Shown here: one piece after another, positions 33,101-39,100 of the stretch
How the letters are laid out: every line of letters begins with the position of its first letter
How positions within the stretch are numbered: position 1 is the first letter of the stretch
NCBI GenBank assembly: GCA_905221605.1
Contig: CAJNDS010002093.1
Coordinates: 577,795-617,794 of the forward strand
DNA from: Symbiodinium natans
Taxonomy: Eukaryota; Sar; Dinophyceae; Suessiales; Symbiodiniaceae
Reading direction: 5' to 3'
DNA: 40,000 nucleotides
The notes under the pieces: generated by a model
Seen by the model: the letters and a program-made list of their open reading frames with translations, nothing else
Databases searched by the model: none
What the model was told of the DNA's origin: nothing
Translations under genes and position numbers: made by a program

Positions 33101-36100
33101 CTGTCAGAGAATAGCTCGGGACTTCCGGGTTTAACAGGGAGTGGCGGGGGTTTGGATTTTGCGAGGAGGGCGGTTCATTAGAGTTTAGGGTCTAAGGGTT
33201 TCAAGGGGCAAATTTTGAGGGGACTAGTCAAGAGCGTTCGGATTTAGAGTTCAGCATGCTGCTCGTCGCCGCAGGCAGGGGGAGAATGCCTTCTGGCACC
33301 TGGCTGGGGCCGCACACGGCATTGTAAACTGTTGGGTAAATGTACGTACTCAGCCCTCGGCAACAAGGCGAGCAGGACCGATGAAAGGCCGTGAGGGCGA
33401 CGAAGGCACCCTAAACCCTAAACCCTAAACCCTAAACCCTAAACCCTAAACCCTAAACCCTAAACCCTAAACCCTAAACCCTAAACCCTAAACCCTAAAC
33501 CCAGGCCACCAATTTATCAGAACCATCTTGGACAAAGGTTCGACAAGCTTGAAGGCTGACCTCGCATGCATTTGGTCCTACTTGCACAGACACCCGCCGG
33601 ATGAGGACTCCGCGACCGTCTCCCCTTTCCATGTGCTGCATACCTCTCTTGTTGCCATTGATGCACACTGGCCCTGCAACCCTAAACCCTCCTGGACCCT
33701 AAACCTAAACCTTGCGCCTGTCAAGCTTGCAAGCTTGAATCCTAGGTCCTGGGGTTTAGGTTTAGGGTTTGGGGCTCAGCGGCTTTGAAGCCCTGAGCCC
33801 TAGGACTTTAAGACCCAAACCCTAAACCCTAAACCCTAAACCCTTAACCCTAAACCCTAAACCCTAAACCCTAAACCCTAAACCCTAAACCCTAAACCAG
33901 AAACCCTGAACCCTAAGCCCTAAAATGTAAACCCTTAAAAGTCAAGGTCCGGGCCTGTCGCCCCTAAATTGGAACTCCCTGGGCATCAAGGACTTCATCG
34001 AGGCACTTCGGTTCTCACTGTGGGGGTTAGGGGTTTAGGGTTTAGGGGTTTAGGGGTTTAGGGTTTAGGGTTTAGGAGTTTAGGAGTTTAAGGGATTTGG
34101 GGCTTCGGGGTTAGGAGTTTAGGGATTTAGGGGTTTAGGGGTTTTCAAGTTTAGTAATTTAGGGGTTCAGGCGCTTAGGGGTTTATGGGTTTAGGGGTTA
34201 GGAGTTGAGGTGTTTAGCGGTTAAGGAGCTCAGGAGTTTAAAGGTTGAGAGTTTAGGGGCTTAGAAGCTTAGGAGTTTAGGGGTTTCGGGGGTTAGGGGG
34301 GTTTAGGAGTTTAGGGGCTTTGGGGTTAGGAGTTTAGGGTTTTTTGGGGGGTAGAGTTCAGGGGTTTTGGGGTCTAAACTTCTAAACCCTGGCAAGTTTG
34401 CCATAGTGCTGAGCGTGTTGAGCGTGTTGATACGAGTCCAACACACCAGCACGCCGTGTCACAATATGCCAACCTCTTGCTCTCTCGCTCGCTCTCTCGC
34501 TCGCTCTCTCTCTCTCTCTCTCGCTCTCCCTCTCGCTCTCCCTCACGCTCTCCCTCTCGCTCTCGCTCTCGCTCTCCCTCTCCCTCTCCCTCTCCCTCTC
34601 CCGCTCCCGCTCCCTCTCTCTCACTTGCTCTCAATTGGCATGCTAAACCCTTAACGTACATCAGCCCGTCGCCCAAACCATCTACGAATCCGACACAATT
34701 CGTGTGCACGTAAACACTGCGCGCTGCAGAAGCTCTTCTGAAACTTTAAACACAAGACCCATCAAAGCCTTGAAACCCTAAACTCCCTGGCCTGGCCAGC
34801 AAGAGCTGCTGCCTACCTGGGGCGTAAACCCTGCAGTTTAGGGTTTAGGGTTTAGGGATTAGGGTTTAGGGTTTAGGGTTTAGGGTTTAGGGCCTGAACC
34901 CAAAAACCCGAAACCCGAGACCCTGCGCCTATCAGAGGCCGGCAACCAGGGCATCACCAAGTTCCGGGGCGCCTTCAGAGACCAGGTGGAGAAGAGCGAG
35001 GATCGCGGTTTAGGGTTTAGGGTTTAGGGCTTAGGGCTTAGGGTTTAGGGTTTAGGGTTTATTTAGGGTCTAGGGTTTAGGGTTTAGGGTTTAGGGTTCA
35101 GGATCGGATTTGAAGTTCAGGGTTCAGGATGAAGGGTTGTGAAGTTCAGGGCAGGAGTTGATTGGTAGTTTAGGGGTTTGGCTTCAAGTCTCTCTCTCTC
35201 TCTCTCTCTCTCGCCGTCTCTCCCTCTCTCTCTTTCTCTCTCGCTGTCTCTCTCTCTCTCCCTCCTCTATCTTGGCAACTGACGAATCTATGGTCCGTCT
35301 GTTTCTCGGTCTGTTGGGACGTCTGTTGCACACGGAGCAGGCCCTTACTATTCCCTTTTTGATGCTTTGGGTTCCCTTATAAACCCCCTTTGAATCCCAG
35401 GTTACTCTTGGGCCTGGTAGCTCCTCCAAGAAGGGTTAGCCCGAGGTCGTGTTGGGCATTGGGGGGACGTGGAAATCGGGTCGCAGGGCTTGGGTGGCTC
35501 ACTCGGTAGGCCCTTGGGACATGTTATGGAATTCTCTCTCTTTGTGGTTTGAAGCGGATCATATCCAGGAGAATTTTTCAGAGGGTTTAAAGGGGGCCGT
35601 CCCATTTCAGGGTCTCCTAAACCCTAACCCTCAACCCTGAACCCAGGACCCCAAAACACCCTCCCAACCACACGCAACGCAGCCGCGGTCAGGAGCGCAT
35701 TGCCAACGTGGTCAGCGCGATTGAGAACGCCACGCTCGTCAGGCAAGGCTGTCGTCTTGAGTTCCGGCTTCAGGGTTTAGGCTAGGGTATACCCTAAACC
35801 CGAAACCCTAAACCCGAAACCCTAAACCCTAAACTCCATACTAGGGTATAATTAGGGCTTAGGGCCTTAGGGCTTAGGGCGGCATATCTCGGCCAGGTTT
35901 CTGGGAGGTTTGTTAATTTTGGGTCTGGGATTTAGGACTTAGGGTTTAGGGTTTCGGGTTTAGCATTTATGGGGTTTATAGGGTTCATAGGGTTTGCAGG
36001 GTGTTTTGGGGTTTCGAGGCTATTTGGTGTTTATAGGGTCTAGTGTCGCTGTAGCCCCAGCAAAGCCTAAAACCCTAAACCCGAAACCCTAAACCCAAAA

Positions 36101-39100
36101 CCCAAAACCCTAAACCCGAAGCAAAACGCAGGCCTTTCGATTGGAACCGCGCGGATGTCATGGACCACATGGAGTTCGGCGAGTTCTTCGAGAGGCCCAG
36201 ACCAAAGCCTCCCCCCCCCCCACCCACCCCACCCTCCCTCCAAGCGCCTTGTGGCGGGTTTAGGGCACAGGGTTCAGGGTTTGTAAGCCCTAGACCCCCT
36301 CAACCCTGTAAAGCCCAAGCCCCTAGACCCCTGAACCCTAACTCCTAAACCTCTAACACCCCGAAACCCCCTAAATCCTCAACCCCCTAAACCCCTGAAC
36401 CCTAAACCCTAAACCCTAAGCCCTAAATCCTAAACTCGAAGCCCTAACCCCTAAACCCAGGCACCGCCTCGCCCAGCTTGACGACCTGGTGACCCCCTGC
36501 AGCAGTCGGGGGCAAACTGGTTTAGGGTTTAGGGTTTAGGGTTTGGGTTTAGGGTTTAGGGTTTAGGGTTTAGGGTTTAGGGTTTAGGGTTTAGGGTTTA
36601 GGGTTTAGGGTTTAGGGTTTCGGGTTTAGGGTTTAGGTTTAGGGTTTAGGGTTTAGGGTTTAGGGTTTAGGGTTTAGGGTTTAGGGTTTAGGGTTTAGGG
36701 TTTAGGGTTTAGGGTTTAGGGTTTAGGGTTTAGGGTTTAGGGTTTAGGGTTTAGGGCACGATTTAGGGTTTGAAGGGAGTTGAGGGCTTAGGGCTGTGAA
36801 GGGGCTTACATACGTTTGGGGATTTCGGGAATGGGGCGAGGCTTTACGGAATGTCTTGGGTACCCCAAACCCTTACTTAGATCCGAGAACCCTATGTCTG
36901 AGGGTAGTTATATGAGCCCTCAATATGGTCCTTTACCTCCTTCAGAGGGTTCTGATGTGTGGCCTTTTAAGGGCCCATAGTAAGGGACCATGGAACATCC
37001 CGTAGACTAAACTCTTAACTAGCCCGAAAACCCTAAGCCGCAAAGCCCGCGCTAAGGAAGAAGTACGACTCAATCGGGCCCTTCCTGGTGAAGATTGAGG
37101 CATCATGTGGGGTTCGATCCTGCTTTCGGGTTTAGGGTTTAGGGTTCAGGGTTTCGGGTGCGGGGTGGGAAGTGGGCGGGGGGGAGGGCGCTTTTGCTGA
37201 GAGCCCCTAAACCCTAAACCCCCGAAACCCAAACCTTAAACCCTAAACCCAAAGCCCTAAGCCCTAAGCCCTGAACCCTAAACCCTAAACTCCTACTCCT
37301 AAACCCTTAGACCCTAAAGCCTAAACCCTAAACTCCTAAACCCCTAACCCCTAAGCCCTAAACCCTAAACCCTGAACCCCAGCCAGCCCGAACTCCTCAC
37401 ACCAAGCCATGAAGCCCGATACAACGGGAACTCTGCGACTTCCTGCAGACCTGGCTCCTGTGGGGTTTCGGGGTTTACGTTTTAGGGTTCATGGGTTTAG
37501 GGGCTTGGGGTGTAGGGTTTAGGCCCCCTTGAGGGTTAGGCGTTGCGGGTTACGAGTCTAGGCTCAGGCTCGGGCTTTTGGGGGCGCTTCAGGGCTCCAG
37601 AAGCTGTGAACGCATATCCACCCCTCTCTCCTACAATTCAGGGCGTGGAGCGTTCTTCATGGTAAGGAGGGGGATGCTTGGAAGTTCATGGTACTTACTA
37701 ACCAAGTATAACTGTACCTCTAGCTGTACTTAGAACTGTACTTAGGACTGTACTTAGAACTGTACTTAGTGACCCAATTATGACTGTACTTCTCACTGTA
37801 CTTGTAGCCATCTTAGGGCACTTAAGGGGCCCATAAGTGGGTTATAAGTGCAGCTATAACTAACCCTAAACCCTCAACCCTCAACCCTAAAGCCTAAAGC
37901 CTAAACCCTAAACCCTAAACCCTAAACCTGGTACAGGAGACGACGGCCGGAACCAAGACAGGCATGGCGCCTTCCATGGCCGAGTGCGCCGGTTTCAGGG
38001 TTTCAGGTCATCTTCTTGGGGAGAGAATTTATGAGCCCTAAACCCTAAACCCTAAACCCTAAACCCTAAACCCTAAACCCTAAACCCTAAACCCTAAACC
38101 CTAAACCCTAAACCCTCAAAACTAAACCCTAAACCCTATACCCTGCCTCCTAAGCCTCTAAACTTCTATGCCCAAAGCCCTTAGACCATGGAAGCCTAGG
38201 CCCTACGCCCTAAGCCGTGCCGAATTTTCACCATGAGCCACTTTATGACTTTATGACAAGGTACTACCACTACTGGGAGCGCCGGATCTTCAACGCCATC
38301 ACGACGATGCTCCTACGAGGCCTCCTAAACCTATCTCTGGGGGCTTAGGAATGAGGGAATTAGGTTCCCTAAGCCCTCAGCCCCCTAAGCCCTGAGCCCT
38401 AAACCTTCAACCCTGAGCCCCAAGCCCTAAGGCTAAAGCCCTAAGCGCCCAAGCCCTTGCGCCCAAGCCCGAAACCCTATCGACCCTTGAAGGGAGCATA
38501 TAGGGTGCCCTAAAGCCCTACTCCCCGAACCCTAAACCCCAGTATGATGCGGTTTAGGTTTTAGGGTTTAGGGTTTAGGGTTTAGGGCTTAGGGCTTAGG
38601 GTTTCCTCGAGCCTGCTTCTTTGGTTACCTCTTTGGAGCCCGCAAGTTGACATCGAACACCGCAGATACTTGGAGGTTCAGGGTACTTGTTATCCCAATG
38701 GGTTTAGGGTTTAGGGTTTTGGGTTTAGGGTTTAGGGTTAAGGGTTTAGGGTTAAGGGTTTAGGGTTTAGGGTAACTGTACTTATAACTGTTCTTATAGC
38801 CATATTAGGGCACTTAAGGGGCTTATAAGTGGGTTATAGGTGCAGTCAAAATTGGTTAAGCCGTTTCATGTAGCAAAACAGTGAACATTGTAACGACCGT
38901 GATTTTTTGATACACCTTTTGTTCTTACCTTAGATCTTTACCAATACTGGGCTTGCCTGTTTCTTCATGTGGCTAAACGTGAACATTGTAGAGAAGGCAT
39001 CCAGGCACAGCCAAGTTACTTAAGGGCAGTTTACCTTAAAGGTACGGGGGGGCTCCTAAACCCTAAGCCCTAAACCCTAAACCCTAAGCCTTAAACCCTA

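Noticed and set aside
34374-34713. Overlapping SR-like or ER-like open frames on both strands
   Set aside because: Produced by a CT microsatellite; no complex sequence outside it.
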